This document shows positions 21,347 to 30,600 of a stretch of 64,000 bases of DNA, in pieces. Where the stretch lies: assembly GCA_001899235.1 (NCBI GenBank), contig MKVR01000014.1, forward strand, positions 221,585 to 285,584, read 5' to 3'. This DNA comes from Nitrosospira sp. 56-18 (GTDB taxonomy: Bacteria; Pseudomonadota; Gammaproteobacteria; Burkholderiales; Nitrosomonadaceae). Position 1 is the stretch's first letter. Every line of letters starts with the position of its first letter. The notes beneath the pieces were generated by a model. It ran no database searches. It worked only from the letters and a program-made list of their open reading frames with translations, and had not been told where the DNA came from. The position numbers and the translations under genes are program-made.

Positions 21347-22678
21347 ATGTCTCAACTGACTCCCCAGGAAATTGTCCACGAACTGGATAAGCACATCATC
21401 GGGCAGGATGCCGCCAAACGCTCTGTTGCCATCGCGCTTCGAAACCGCTGGAGAAGGCAACAGGTTCAAGATCCCCTTCGGCAGGAGATTACGCCAAAAA
21501 ATATTTTGATGATCGGCCCGACGGGAGTCGGCAAGACCGAGATCGCACGCAGGCTGGCGAAGCTCGCGGATGCGCCATTCGTCAAGGTTGAAGCCACGAA
21601 ATTCACCGAGGTGGGATATGTCGGTCGCGACGTGGATTCCATCATCCGCGACTTGGTGGAATCCGCGGTAAAGCAATCCCGGGAACAGGAAACCGAAAAA
21701 ATGCGCGCCCGGGCGGAAGACCACGCCGAAGAGCGCATTCTGGACGTCCTGCTTCCGCCGGCGCGAGAAATGGGATCCCATTTCGAGGTTAGCGAAACCG
21801 AGAATGCTACCCGTCAAAAATTCCGCAAAAAACTGCGAGAAGGCGAGCTCAACGACAAGGAGATCGAAATCGAAGTGGCGGCCTCGCACGCCCATATGGA
21901 AATCTTTGCTCCCCCTGGAATGGAGGAATTAACCACGCAGATACAAGGCATGTTTCACAATCTGGGAATGGAGAGGAAAAAGACGCGGAAGCTGCGGATA
22001 CGCGAAGCCATGAAGATCATCACGGATGAGGAAGCGGCCAAGCTTATCAATGATGAGGAGCTGAAACTGCGCGCGGTCCAGAATGTGGAGCAGAACGGCA
22101 TCGTATTTCTGGATGAAATCGACAAGATTACCAGCCGTTCTGAAACCTCTGGCGCGGATGTCTCGCGCCAGGGCGTTCAGCGTGACCTGCTTCCGCTGGT
22201 GGAGGGCACGACTGTCTCAACCAAGTACGGCATGATCAAGACAGACCATATCCTGTTCATTGCAAGCGGTGCGTTCCATCTCGCCAAACCCTCCGACCTG
22301 ATCCCGGAATTGCAGGGGCGGTTCCCCCTGCGGGTCGAGTTGACCAGCCTTAGCGCTGAGGATTTCGTGCAGATTCTCACAAATACGGACGCATGCCTGA
22401 CTCGGCAGTATGAAGCATTGCTGGGAACCGAGGGAATCGAACTGGAATTCACACCGGATGCGGTCAAGCGCTTGGCGCAAATTACCTTTGCAGTGAATGA
22501 AAAAACCGAGAATATCGGCGCTCGCCGTCTCTATACCGCCATGGAGAAGCTTCTGGAAGAGGTATCATTTTCCGCGGAGAAGCACCACGGCGAAAAAATT
22601 GTCATCGACTCCGCTTACGTCGATTCGAAGCTTGGCAGCCTGTCTCAAAGCGAAGATCTGGCGCGCTATGTACTTTAA
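21347..22678 (+). CDS. hslU: ATP-dependent protease ATPase subunit HslU (ClpY)
   Basis: HslU is the AAA+ unfoldase that feeds HslV. The 443-residue sequence opens with the family motif [16 protein letters not shown], has Walker A GPTGVGKT at residues 57-64, the substrate-gripping pore loop in [14 protein letters not shown], the I-domain (about 110-240), Walker [10 protein letters not shown] and the sensor-2 region with GARRLYT. The C-terminus SEDLARYVL is the tail that docks into HslV. It is complete and normal despite its separation from hslV. The end is convergent with a YhiN-type gene 27 bases away. Confidence 0.98.
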   Translation: MSQLTPQEIVHELDKHIIGQDAAKRSVAIALRNRWRRQQVQDPLRQEITPKNILMIGPTGVGKTEIARRLAKLADAPFVKVEATKFTEVGYVGRDVDSIIRDLVESAVKQSREQETEKMRARAEDHAEERILDVLLPPAREMGSHFEVSETENATRQKFRKKLREGELNDKEIEIEVAASHAHMEIFAPPGMEELTTQIQGMFHNLGMERKKTRKLRIREAMKIITDEEAAKLINDEELKLRAVQNVEQNGIVFLDEIDKITSRSETSGADVSRQGVQRDLLPLVEGTTVSTKYGMIKTDHILFIASGAFHLAKPSDLIPELQGRFPLRVELTSLSAEDFVQILTNTDACLTRQYEALLGTEGIELEFTPDAVKRLAQITFAVNEKTENIGARRLYTAMEKLLEEVSFSAEKHHGEKIVIDSAYVDSKLGSLSQSEDLARYVL

Positions 22679-22705
22679 TCCCTCGATGCCGGATTCAGGT
22701 TGAGC

Positions 22706-23911
22706 CTACACTACCTGCCCTGCCGCATATCCGGACGCCCATGCCCACTGGAAGTTGAATCCCCCGAGATGTCCCGTCACATCCACGACTTCACCTATGA
22801 AGTAAAGCCCAGGAACCTTTTTGGCCTCCATCGTCCGGGAAGATAATTCACGGGTATCGACTCCGCCAAGGGTCACTTCCGCTTTCCTGTATCCGGCGGT
22901 ACCGCTGGGGGTGATCGACCATTTATGCAGGCACATGGCAATGCGCTTCAGTTCCGCGACGCTGTACTCGCTCATCGGCTTGGCTGGCTTCTCGCGCACC
23001 GTTGCCTCGCACCAGATCTGGGCCAGCCGCCTGGGAAGCTGGCCAGCCAGCACGCTTGACAGCGTGGCGCTGCCACGCCGCTGATCGAGCAACCATGTTA
23101 TCGCATCGATATCCGGAAGCAGGTCGATATCAATAGCCATTCCAGGACGCCAGTATGACGAAATCTGCAATATCGCCGGGCCGCTCAGCCCGCGGTGGGT
23201 CAGCAATATGCCGCCGCGAAAGCGACCTCCGTTGCAGCGGACTTCGCCGTCCACCGCAACTCCGGTTAGCTGGGAAAAGCTCGCGGCTTGTTCCGGCGCA
23301 AACATCAAAGGAACAAGAGCCGGTCTCAGCGGCGTGACATTGAGGCCAAATTGCTCCGCGATTCTATATCCCAAAGGGCTTGCGCCAATTTGAGGAATGG
23401 ATAATCCGCCGGTCGCGATCACGAGGGAATTTGAGGCAAACCTGCCTTTATCGGTTTCCAGCACAAAACCACCACTCTCGACGGCGGTTTTGCTAGCGCG
23501 ATCTATCCTGTGTACCCTGCAGGGCATTTGCCATTCCACGCCGGCCACGGTGCATTCATCCCGCAGCAACTTGATAATTTGCCGCGAGCTATCGTTGCAA
23601 AACAATTGTCCGGCAGTTTTCTCGTGGTAGTGGATACCGTGCTTTTTCACGAGAGAGATGAAATCCGCCGGGGTAAAGCGCGCTAACGCGGATCGGAAAA
23701 AATCGGGGTTGTGAGACAGAAAATTTTCGGGCTTCGCATACAGGTTGGTAAAATTGCAACGTCCGCCGCCCGAGATTCGAATTTTTTCTCCCAGTTTCGC
23801 CGCATGGTCGAGCAACAGTACGGACCGTCCTCGCTTGCCCGCCTCCATGGCACACATCATCCCGGCCGCACCCGCACCTATGATCGCGACGTCTTTCCCG
23901 AACTTCGCCAT
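22706..23911 (-). CDS. YhiN/HI0933-type FAD-dependent oxidoreductase
   Basis: A 401-residue flavoprotein of the HI0933/YhiN family. The N-terminal Rossmann FAD site is AIIGAGAAGMMCAMEAGKRG, followed by the family signature KIRISGGGRCNFTNL, an ATGGLSIPQIGASPLGY block, and the C-terminal GEVVDVTGHLGGFNFQWAWASG that closes the FAD site. The start at 23911 (MAKFGKDVAIIG) has a GAAGTGA-type ribosome binding site and matches the family; an upstream extension of 21 residues is possible but unlikely. The physiological substrate of this family is not established. It follows the FecCD permease gene on the same strand at about 110 bases. Confidence 0.9.
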   Translation of the reverse strand: MAKFGKDVAIIGAGAAGMMCAMEAGKRGRSVLLLDHAAKLGEKIRISGGGRCNFTNLYAKPENFLSHNPDFFRSALARFTPADFISLVKKHGIHYHEKTAGQLFCNDSSRQIIKLLRDECTVAGVEWQMPCRVHRIDRASKTAVESGGFVLETDKGRFASNSLVIATGGLSIPQIGASPLGYRIAEQFGLNVTPLRPALVPLMFAPEQAASFSQLTGVAVDGEVRCNGGRFRGGILLTHRGLSGPAILQISSYWRPGMAIDIDLLPDIDAITWLLDQRRGSATLSSVLAGQLPRRLAQIWCEATVREKPAKPMSEYSVAELKRIAMCLHKWSITPSGTAGYRKAEVTLGGVDTRELSSRTMEAKKVPGLYFIGEVVDVTGHLGGFNFQWAWASGYAAGQVV

Positions 23912-24019
23912 TTCACTTCGATCCACGGCGGCTCGGGGGACAATATGCCAATTCGGCCACAGCCCGCGCTGCAATGCGAATGAAACACACTTCAGGATGG
24001 GTCAACGCTGGAATCCGCA

Positions 24020-25006
24020 TCAGTGTCTGCGGGAAAGCAGCAGCAATAATAAGGGAACTCCCAAAAGAGCGGTCAACACGCCTACGGGCAATTGCTGGGG
24101 AGCCCACAGGGTGCGCGCCATGGTATCGGCGCAAACCAGAAAACTTCCCCCCGCAAGTATGGACAAGGGCAATAGCCAGCGAAAATCATTAACGCCGAGC
24201 AAGCGTACGGCATGCGGCACGATCAGGCCGACAAAACCGATCGCGCCCGCAAGCATCAGGGCGGCCACCGTCGCCGCCGAGGCGCAAAAATAAAGCCCGG
24301 CCTGCAGCGGCAGCACGGCAATACCCAGCGTTCTTGCTTTCATTTGCCCAAGGCTCAGCACATTGAGGCTTCTCGAAAACAGCATGCTTACGGTGGATAG
24401 GATAATGAGCGCTATCCAGGCAGGCAGTTGCCCTTCCGCACGGGAAACATCACCCATCAGCCAAAACAGCATGCCTTTTAAATCGCTGGCAGGCGCCAAG
24501 GTAAGAATCAAGGTGGTGAGCGCGCCGAAACCCGCAGACAATACCACGCCTGTCAGCAGCAAACGGTATAGATTCCAATCCCCAGCGCGAAAGCTCAAGC
24601 TGAATACAATGGCGACCGCAGCCAGTGCGCCGGCGAGCGCAGCGGCATCGGCCAGCATATGGCTCCACCCGAGCAGCATGGCAAGCAGCGCCCCCACACC
24701 GGCGCCGCCCGAGACGCCGAGAATGTAAGGATCAGCCAGGGGATTGCGCAATAGAACCTGGAGCAGCAGCCCGGCCAAGGCGAGCAAGCCGCCGCAGGCA
24801 AAGGCAGCCGACACGCGCGGCAGACGCAGATCCCGGATGATATGGTGCGCAACTCGATCACTTCCATCATCCACGGATAGCAAGGTTCTGGCGACCGTAA
24901 AAACCGGGATGTCTACGCTGCCGAACGACAGCCCGGCAAGCAAGCTGGCGGCAACGAGGATCATGAAGATGATCAGAAGCACTGGGCCTCTTCCAGCCAC
25001 CCTCAT
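24020..25006 (-). CDS. FecCD/BtuC-type ABC transporter permease
   Basis: A 328-residue membrane protein of the FecCD family, the permease of ABC importers for ferric siderophores, haem or cobalamin. It shows about nine to ten helices, the family block LRLPRVSAAFACGGLLALAG, LLRNPLADPYILGVSGGAGVG and the conserved IGFVGLIVPHAVRLLG near the C-terminus that contacts the ATPase. No ATP-binding or substrate-binding gene lies next to it; downstream is a YhiN flavoprotein and upstream a phosphatase. It therefore depends on partners encoded elsewhere, or the cluster has been broken. Substrate cannot be assigned; BtuC is one option. Confidence 0.85.
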   Translation of the reverse strand: MRVAGRGPVLLIIFMILVAASLLAGLSFGSVDIPVFTVARTLLSVDDGSDRVAHHIIRDLRLPRVSAAFACGGLLALAGLLLQVLLRNPLADPYILGVSGGAGVGALLAMLLGWSHMLADAAALAGALAAVAIVFSLSFRAGDWNLYRLLLTGVVLSAGFGALTTLILTLAPASDLKGMLFWLMGDVSRAEGQLPAWIALIILSTVSMLFSRSLNVLSLGQMKARTLGIAVLPLQAGLYFCASAATVAALMLAGAIGFVGLIVPHAVRLLGVNDFRWLLPLSILAGGSFLVCADTMARTLWAPQQLPVGVLTALLGVPLLLLLLSRRH

Positions 25007-25143
25007 GGTCTTTCAGGCAAGGGGGGCTTCGGTGCGAATTCGCGTATCAGGAATGTGGCGAGGACACCAAAGGGCCAGGCGGCCCCCATCCGCAAAGCCA
25101 CGCGGAGGGGCTGGCATACGCAGCACACGTGCCAGTCCGACGA

Positions 25144-25806
25144 TTACCGCAGGCTGATGATGGGCCATCCATTTTCCTCTGCGTGAGCCTTCAGTGTTGC
25201 GTCGGGATCCACCGCGACAGGGTGGGTAACCTTGTTGAGCAGCGGCAGATCATTCAGCGAATCGCTATAAAACCAGCTTTCGAGGAAAGACATCCATGTC
25301 AAATTGTGTTCATCCAACCAGCTTTCCAGCCGAGCAATCTTGCCCTCCCTGAAACAGGGCAGGCCGAAAACCTGACCGGTAAACTCGTCGTTCACCTGCT
25401 CAGGCTCGGTGGCAATGAGATGGCTTATCCCCAGAGCCCGCGCAATGGGACCGGTCACGAACCGGTTGGTGGCGGTTATGATGACGCATAAATTATTGCC
25501 AAGCATATGTCTCTTGACCAGTTCTCGCGCCTGGGGTGTTATCAGCGGCAGGATCTTCTGCTGCATGAATTCCTGGTGCCATGCATCGAGCTGGCTTCTG
25601 GGATGCCGGGACAGCGGCTTTAGCTGAAAGTCCAGAAATTCATGTATATCGAGCGTTCCCTCCTTGTACTGCTCATAGAATTCGATATTACGCGCTTCGT
25701 AGACTTCGCGGTCGAGCACACGTTGCTCGATGAGGAATTGCGCCCACTGAAAATCGCTGTCGCCCGCTAAAAGCGTATTGTCGAGATCGAACAGAACCAG
25801 GTTCAT
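25144..25806 (-). CDS. HAD superfamily (subfamily IB) phosphatase
   Basis: A 220-residue HAD hydrolase of the SerB-like IB group. Motif I is LVLFDLDNTLL with Asp7 (nucleophile) and Asp9, motif II is the Thr in VIITATNRF, the motif III lysine is probably in FREGKIARLES, and motif IV is FYSDSLNDLPLL. A helical cap lies between motifs I and II. The group includes phosphoserine and histidinol-phosphate phosphatases and related enzymes of unknown substrate, and nothing here decides among them. The ATG overlaps the stop of hda by four bases (25803-25806), so the two are translationally coupled, an arrangement found in other betaproteobacteria. Confidence 0.85.
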   Translation of the reverse strand: MNLVLFDLDNTLLAGDSDFQWAQFLIEQRVLDREVYEARNIEFYEQYKEGTLDIHEFLDFQLKPLSRHPRSQLDAWHQEFMQQKILPLITPQARELVKRHMLGNNLCVIITATNRFVTGPIARALGISHLIATEPEQVNDEFTGQVFGLPCFREGKIARLESWLDEHNLTWMSFLESWFYSDSLNDLPLLNKVTHPVAVDPDATLKAHAEENGWPIISLR

Positions 25807-26480
25807 GAGAGTTCCTGCAATAATTCGCGAGCCAGCGGAATGGTGACTTTGCGGCGATGGGACATCGAATAACTATCGAGAGCGTCTATGGTAGCCATCA
25901 AGGTGGTCAAATCGCGCCGTTCGTGCCTGAGCAGATAATCGCATACCTCGCCGGATAGCTCGAGTCCCCGGCTCAACGCATGGTTCTGCATCGCCTCTAT
26001 TTTTTCCGGATCAGTCAACTCATGAACACGATATACCAGACCCCATCCCAGGCGCGTCATGAGGTCTTCCCGCAATTTGAGCTGAGCGGGCGCGGACGAG
26101 CCGCTTACGAGAAGAACCGCATCATCTCTTTCACGTATGCGATTATAGAGGTTGAACAATCCGATTTGAGCATTGTCCTCAAGACGATCCGCGTCATCCA
26201 CCAATGTGCAGTCCGCCTCGCTGCGCTCGCGAAAACAGGTTTTTGAATTACAGGCGAAATAGGCGGTATTCACCTGGTTACGCATGGACATCGCAGCCAT
26301 TGCCTGAAGCAAATGGCTTTTTCCGCTTCCCGGAACACCCCATATATAGATGAAGCGCTCCTTGACCGGTCTTGCAAGCATGGCATTCAGGGCTTGCAGC
26401 AGTTCCGTGTTGCGTCCGGGCACGAATCTGGAGAGCGCGGGCAGCGGAGATGGCATAATGTCCAACGCCAATTGCTTCAT
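25803..26480 (-). CDS. hda: DnaA regulatory inactivator Hda
   Basis: Hda is a short DnaA paralogue that, with the DNA-loaded sliding clamp, stimulates ATP hydrolysis by DnaA after initiation. The start at 26480 has GGAGAG upstream and gives 225 residues. The extreme N-terminus MKQLALDI contains the clamp-binding QLALDI motif, exactly where Hda carries it. A P-loop WGVPGSGKSH (residues 47-56) and a Walker B-like CTLVDDADRL follow. There is no C-terminal DNA-binding domain IV, which separates it from DnaA. A longer open frame upstream (to 26603) is not used. It is divergent from purM. Confidence 0.94.
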   Translation of the reverse strand: MKQLALDIMPSPLPALSRFVPGRNTELLQALNAMLARPVKERFIYIWGVPGSGKSHLLQAMAAMSMRNQVNTAYFACNSKTCFRERSEADCTLVDDADRLEDNAQIGLFNLYNRIRERDDAVLLVSGSSAPAQLKLREDLMTRLGWGLVYRVHELTDPEKIEAMQNHALSRGLELSGEVCDYLLRHERRDLTTLMATIDALDSYSMSHRRKVTIPLARELLQELS

Positions 26481-26617
26481 TGGAGCTCTCCTATCGTTAT
26501 CCTCAGCTTTACCGAAACCCACGCTCCGTCGTTTGCATCTCGATCGACGCGCATTTACGGTAGAATTGCCGTTTTTTGAAAACCCGCACTCTATCCGCAA
26601 CAAAGCGAAAATTCAAC

Positions 26618-27676
26618 TTGACTTCATATAATCCAGAGAATACCGATACCGGATCGATCTCTTACCGGGATGCGGGCGTCGATATCGACGCGGGCGATCG
26701 TCTGGTTCAAAACATCAAGCCTTTTGCCAGGCGCACGATGCGCCCGGAGGTGCTCGGGGGCATAGGCGGTTTCGGAGCATTATTCGACATGCCGCGAAAC
26801 TACCGCAACCCTGTGCTGGTATCCGGCACCGATGGCGTGGGAACCAAGCTGAAGCTCGCGTTCCAGTACGAAAAACACGATACCGTCGGAATAGATCTCG
26901 TAGCCATGAGCGTCAACGACATTCTGGTTCAAGGTGCGGAACCCCTGTTTTTCCTGGATTATTTCGGTTGCGGAAAACTGGATGTCGATACGGCGACACG
27001 GGTCATCAAAGGGATTGCGGAGGGCTGCGAACAGGCAGGATGCGCACTTATCGGCGGGGAAACAGCCGAAATGCCGGGTATGTATCCGCACGGCGAGTAT
27101 GACTTGGCAGGTTTTGCGGTAGGGGTGGTCGAGAAAGACCGGATTATAGATGGATCGATGATTACGGAGGGAGACGCAGTGCTGGGATTGGCTTCCAGCG
27201 GTCCGCATTCGAATGGTTATTCCCTGATTCGCAAGATAGTGGAAAAAAATAGAGTGGACCTGTCGTCGGATTTCAATGGAAGAACGTTGATCGATGAAAT
27301 CATGGCGCCTACCAGAATTTATGTAAAACCTGTACTCGAACTGATGAAGCATGTGCCTGTGAAAGGCATCGCGCATATCACCGGAGGTGGATTGACGGAG
27401 AATATCCCCCGGATTCTACCCAAAGGGATGTCCGCGGTACTGCAAAGAAGCAGATGGAGCCTCCCTGAAATTTTTGGCTGGCTGCAGCGCCAGGGCAACG
27501 TGCCGGATGGCGAAATGCATCGCGTATTCAACTGCGGCGTTGGAATGGTGCTCATCGTGGCGCCAGAGATTGCCGGTGCAGCCATGGAAATACTTCATTC
27601 GATGGGCGAAACTGCCTGGGCTATAGGGGATATCAGACGCACCACGGCTGCATCGCTGAAAACCATTGTCGAGTAA
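26618..27676 (+). CDS. purM: Phosphoribosylformylglycinamidine cyclo-ligase
   Basis: PurM closes the imidazole ring to make aminoimidazole ribotide in purine synthesis. The family start [18 protein letters not shown] is present, with [26 protein letters not shown] and [13 protein letters not shown]. There is no ATG before the conserved region. The TTG at 26618 puts 13 residues before the conserved SYRDAG and gives 352 residues, close to E. coli (345); a TTG at 26576 would add 14 more. The ribosome binding site is poor for either. A TAGAAT at about 26560 is a candidate -10. purN follows after 26 bases, as in many bacteria. Confidence 0.95.
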   Translation: MTSYNPENTDTGSISYRDAGVDIDAGDRLVQNIKPFARRTMRPEVLGGIGGFGALFDMPRNYRNPVLVSGTDGVGTKLKLAFQYEKHDTVGIDLVAMSVNDILVQGAEPLFFLDYFGCGKLDVDTATRVIKGIAEGCEQAGCALIGGETAEMPGMYPHGEYDLAGFAVGVVEKDRIIDGSMITEGDAVLGLASSGPHSNGYSLIRKIVEKNRVDLSSDFNGRTLIDEIMAPTRIYVKPVLELMKHVPVKGIAHITGGGLTENIPRILPKGMSAVLQRSRWSLPEIFGWLQRQGNVPDGEMHRVFNCGVGMVLIVAPEIAGAAMEILHSMGETAWAIGDIRRTTAASLKTIVE

Positions 27677-27702
27677 GCGCGGCGGAAAGCCGTGGCCAAG
27701 AA

Positions 27703-28344
27703 ATGATGAATTCCCTTGTTATCCTGGTTTCCGGTCGCGGCAGCAATTTACAGGCGCTGATCGACGCCAGGCTGCCGGTCAGGGCAATCACGATCATCAG
27801 TAATCGGCCCGGCGCACCGGCGCTGGATGTGGCAAAAAGAAACGGGCTGGAAACCAGAGTGATCGATCAGCGGTCCTACCCTGATCGAAAGGCGTTCGAT
27901 GCCGCGTTGATGGAGACGGTAAGCGCTTATGCGCCCGATCTGGTCGTACTCGCCGGTTTCATGCACCTTCTGGAAGAAAACTTTGTTCAGTGCTATGCAG
28001 GCAGACTGATGAATGTCCATCCATCGTTGCTGCCTGCTTTCCCTGGGCTGCATCCCCATCGGAGAGCATTGCTGGAGGGTGTAAAAATACATGGGTGCAC
28101 CGTGCATTTCGTTACACCCCGGATGGACCATGGCCCCATAATCGTCCAGGCAGCGGTGGCGGTAATGCCGGATGATACGGAGGACTCTCTTGCAGTACGA
28201 GTACTGCGCGAGGAGCACCGTATTTATCCCCAGGCCGTTCGCTGGTTCATGGAAGGACGCCTGAGACTTTCGGATAACCACGTCAGCGTGACGCATGCGG
28301 TGCCTGACGACACAGCTTTATATTCACCTGGGTTCTGCAAATGA
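27703..28344 (+). CDS. purN: Phosphoribosylglycinamide formyltransferase
   Basis: PurN transfers the formyl group of 10-formyl-THF to glycinamide ribotide. The 213-residue protein has the N-terminal VILVSGRGSNLQALI phosphate loop and catalytic residues Asn104 and His106 (MNVHPSLLPAFPG) and Asp142 (RMDHGPII), equivalent to N106/H108/D144 of E. coli. In the usual GxHTHxxA segment this sequence reads GLHPHRRAL. Two adjacent ATGs (27703, 27706) could start it. It is next to purM, and its TGA overlaps the ATG of the DUF3108 gene. Confidence 0.96.
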   Translation: MMNSLVILVSGRGSNLQALIDARLPVRAITIISNRPGAPALDVAKRNGLETRVIDQRSYPDRKAFDAALMETVSAYAPDLVVLAGFMHLLEENFVQCYAGRLMNVHPSLLPAFPGLHPHRRALLEGVKIHGCTVHFVTPRMDHGPIIVQAAVAVMPDDTEDSLAVRVLREEHRIYPQAVRWFMEGRLRLSDNHVSVTHAVPDDTALYSPGFCK

Positions 28345-29096
28345 AATTTCCATTCATGGCACTGTTGTCGGGATCGGTCCTTTTTGCCATATCTCTGTTC
28401 CCGGCTCACGCAGCGGATATTCCTTCACGAGTCGATATCAGTTATTCGATCAGTTCCGGCGGTCTGGAAGGCGAAGTCAACGATACGGTTGAGATTAAAA
28501 AAGGCAATCATGCCCGGAGCTATACCATCAACAGCGAAGGACGCGCAAAAGGACTGCTGGCCTTGACCCAACCCGATAGCGTGGTGCGGGATAGCGAGGG
28601 AATCATCACGGCGCAAGGGTCGTTTCGCCCCAGCCGGTTTTCAGATCAACATGGAAACAGGCCACCCAAGGTGGCAATTTTCGACTGGAACAATAAACTC
28701 CTGACGCTCCAGAATAAGCGGGGGGAAGAACAGAAACCTCTGCCGGCCGATGCGCAGGACAAGCTGAGCTTGCCCTACAGCTTCATGTTTTCCCCTATTC
28801 CGGGCAAGATGGTCACTCTGCATGAAACCGACGGCCGCCGGCTCGAACCGGTCCGTTATGCGGTGGGAAAGGAAACGCTGGATACCCCTATGGGCAAGCT
28901 TGAAACTATCGTATTGACCAAACAGGTGGATGATAGCGAGGGTCGCGACAAGAAAATCTGGCTGGCGGTCGACCACCACATGCTTCCGGTACGGATAGTT
29001 TCAACCGAGAAACTCGGGATCATCACGGACCAGATTGCCACCCGAATAACTTACGGCGAGTCATCGGACAGGCTCAAGCAGGGACGCCTGCAATAA
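28341..29096 (+). CDS. DUF3108 domain exported protein
   Basis: A 251-residue protein with a clear signal peptide (about residues 1-24, cleaved after AHA). The mature part matches the DUF3108 family by its pattern of beta strands with YSISSGGLEGEV near the start, RPPKVAIFDW in the middle and TPMGKLETIVLTK followed by KIWLAVDHHMLPVRIV near the end. In betaproteobacteria this gene usually follows purN; here its ATG overlaps the purN stop by four bases. The function is not established. The family is periplasmic and has been loosely linked to cell-envelope processes. Confidence 0.85.
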   Translation: MKFPFMALLSGSVLFAISLFPAHAADIPSRVDISYSISSGGLEGEVNDTVEIKKGNHARSYTINSEGRAKGLLALTQPDSVVRDSEGIITAQGSFRPSRFSDQHGNRPPKVAIFDWNNKLLTLQNKRGEEQKPLPADAQDKLSLPYSFMFSPIPGKMVTLHETDGRRLEPVRYAVGKETLDTPMGKLETIVLTKQVDDSEGRDKKIWLAVDHHMLPVRIVSTEKLGIITDQIATRITYGESSDRLKQGRLQ

Positions 29097-29203
29097 GAAG
29101 CGTAACAGGGATCCGAATCCTTTCTCGGGCTTTGCACCCGTACGCTCTAAAACCACTCGCTTGCTTCACTTGCTTCCCTTACACGTGCGATATCCGGGAT
29201 AAT

Positions 29204-29337
29204 CCTAAATCCGGCAGTTGGACGGGGTGAAGTGTGCGATAGCGAACTCGCTATACAGGTGAACGTCGAGTGCCGCGGAAAGTTTTTGTGGATCATGGCT
29301 CTAAACTGGACGTGAGCGGTCAACTGCCGGATTTAGG
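29204..29337 (-). mobile_element. 134-bp miniature inverted-repeat element (copy 1)
   Basis: Perfect 17-bp terminal inverted repeats, cctaaatccggcagttg at 29204-29220 and its complement at 29321-29337, are flanked by the 5-bp direct repeat ATAAT (29199-29203 and 29338-29342). The interior has no coding capacity and includes a 7-bp hairpin (atagcga/tcgctat, 29239-29254). Read on the minus strand, the left 70 bases align closely with copy 2 at 35649, sharing ccagtttagagccatgatcc. Ends starting CCTA with a 5-bp target duplication resemble the IS1380 family, which includes ISEcp1. The A and T of the ATG of the methyltransferase gene at 29341 are part of the right target repeat. Confidence 0.88.
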
Positions 29338-29340
29338 ATA

Positions 29341-30600
29341 ATGCGCCTCACCCCTGCCCACCTGGACATCGCAACCGCTGCGCTTCGCGCCGTGCTTCCG
29401 CTCCAGCATCCCGCCGATTCCGCGCTAGGTGTTTTTTTTCGCCAGAACCCGCAATTGGGGGCTCAAGAACGGGCATTCATAGGCCAAAATATATTTGGCA
29501 TCCTGCGCCACCGCTTGTTCCTTGAATCCGTCGCAGAGATCCCTACGCCCCGTTCACTGCTGCTTGCTCATCTGGCCAGGTTCCAAGGCATCAATTTGCG
29601 CGAGCTGGCACCGCTTGTCAGCGAAGCGGAAGCAAAGTGGCTGGGATACGTCAAGGGATTGTCCCTGGAGACGCTATCTCCAGGAGTGCGGGCCGAATTT
29701 CCGGAATGGTTGATAAAAAAGCTCCGGGGCTTCATGCGAGAGGACGAGATACTCGATCTGGGACTATCCCTGCAACGGCCAGCCCCTCTCGATCTGCGCG
29801 TCAACTCCCTTCTTGCCAGCCGAGATGAGATCATCGCTGCACTGGCCGGGGACGGGATCGAGGCTGCGCCCACCCCCTATTCACCTTTGGGCATACGGCT
29901 TGCAGGCAAGCCGGCGATAAACCGGCATCCGCTGTTTCTCGCGGGAAAGGCCGAGGTTCAGGATGAAGGCAGCCAACTGCTGGGCTACCTGCTCTCGCCC
30001 AGGCGCCGCGATATGGTGGTCGATTTCTGTGCTGGAGCAGGCGGCAAGACTCTCATGCTGGGAGCGCTGATGCGCTCCCATGGGCGGATCTACGCCTTCG
30101 ATACATCGGACAAACGCCTGAAGAACCTCGGCCCCCGGCTCAAGCGCTCCGGCCTTTCCAACCTGTATCCCCAGCATATCGTCAATGAAAATGATATCAA
30201 GATCAAACGGCTGGCCGGAAAAATAGATCGGGTGCTGGTGGATGCACCCTGCAGCGGCATGGGAACCTTGCGCCGCAATCCTGATTTGAAATGGCGGCAA
30301 TCACCCCAAAGCATCGAAGAACTCAAGCATAAACAGGCGGCGATTCTGTCATCCGCGGCAAATCTTCTTAAACCCGGGGGCAGGCTGGTCTATGCCACCT
30401 GCAGCTTCTTTCCGGAAGAAAACCAGAATATTGTGGAGCATTTTCTGAATGATCATTCCTCATTTACGCTGATGAATTGCGCGGATATTTTGCGGCAGCA
30501 AAAAATTCCACTGGACACCGGCATATTTCTGGAATTATCGCCCCGACTTCATGGAACGGACGGCTTCTTTGCCGCCGCAATGGAATTGAAGCAAAGTTAA
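29341..30600 (+). CDS. RsmB/NOP-family RNA (cytosine-C5) methyltransferase
   Basis: A 419-residue SAM-dependent RNA m5C methyltransferase of the RsmB/RsmF/NOP class. It has an N-terminal helical NusB-like region (about 1-130), a linker with LDLRVNSLL, and the catalytic domain: SAM motif VVDFCAGAGGKTLML, motif IV VDAPCSGMGTLRRNPDLKW and the catalytic motif VYATCSFFPEEN, with both cysteines (PCSG and TCS) present. Which rRNA base it modifies cannot be read from sequence. The ATG directly abuts the miniature element at 29204-29337, so its original upstream region has been displaced. The gene shares a four-base convergent overlap (ttaa) with gloA. Confidence 0.9.
   Translation: MRLTPAHLDIATAALRAVLPLQHPADSALGVFFRQNPQLGAQERAFIGQNIFGILRHRLFLESVAEIPTPRSLLLAHLARFQGINLRELAPLVSEAEAKWLGYVKGLSLETLSPGVRAEFPEWLIKKLRGFMREDEILDLGLSLQRPAPLDLRVNSLLASRDEIIAALAGDGIEAAPTPYSPLGIRLAGKPAINRHPLFLAGKAEVQDEGSQLLGYLLSPRRRDMVVDFCAGAGGKTLMLGALMRSHGRIYAFDTSDKRLKNLGPRLKRSGLSNLYPQHIVNENDIKIKRLAGKIDRVLVDAPCSGMGTLRRNPDLKWRQSPQSIEELKHKQAAILSSAANLLKPGGRLVYATCSFFPEENQNIVEHFLNDHSSFTLMNCADILRQQKIPLDTGIFLELSPRLHGTDGFFAAAMELKQS

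Noticed and set aside
22684..22699. Third copy of the miniature element after hslU (ccggattcagg followed by ttgag)
   Set aside because: Only an end-like sequence of about 11 bases is present, with no core and no opposite end; likely chance.
25007..25143. Possible cobalamin riboswitch before the FecCD permease
   Set aside because: I compared both strands with the conserved riboswitch core and the B12 box. A few short blocks (GAAGCC, GCCAC) occur on the minus strand, but the ordered core and pairing are not there.
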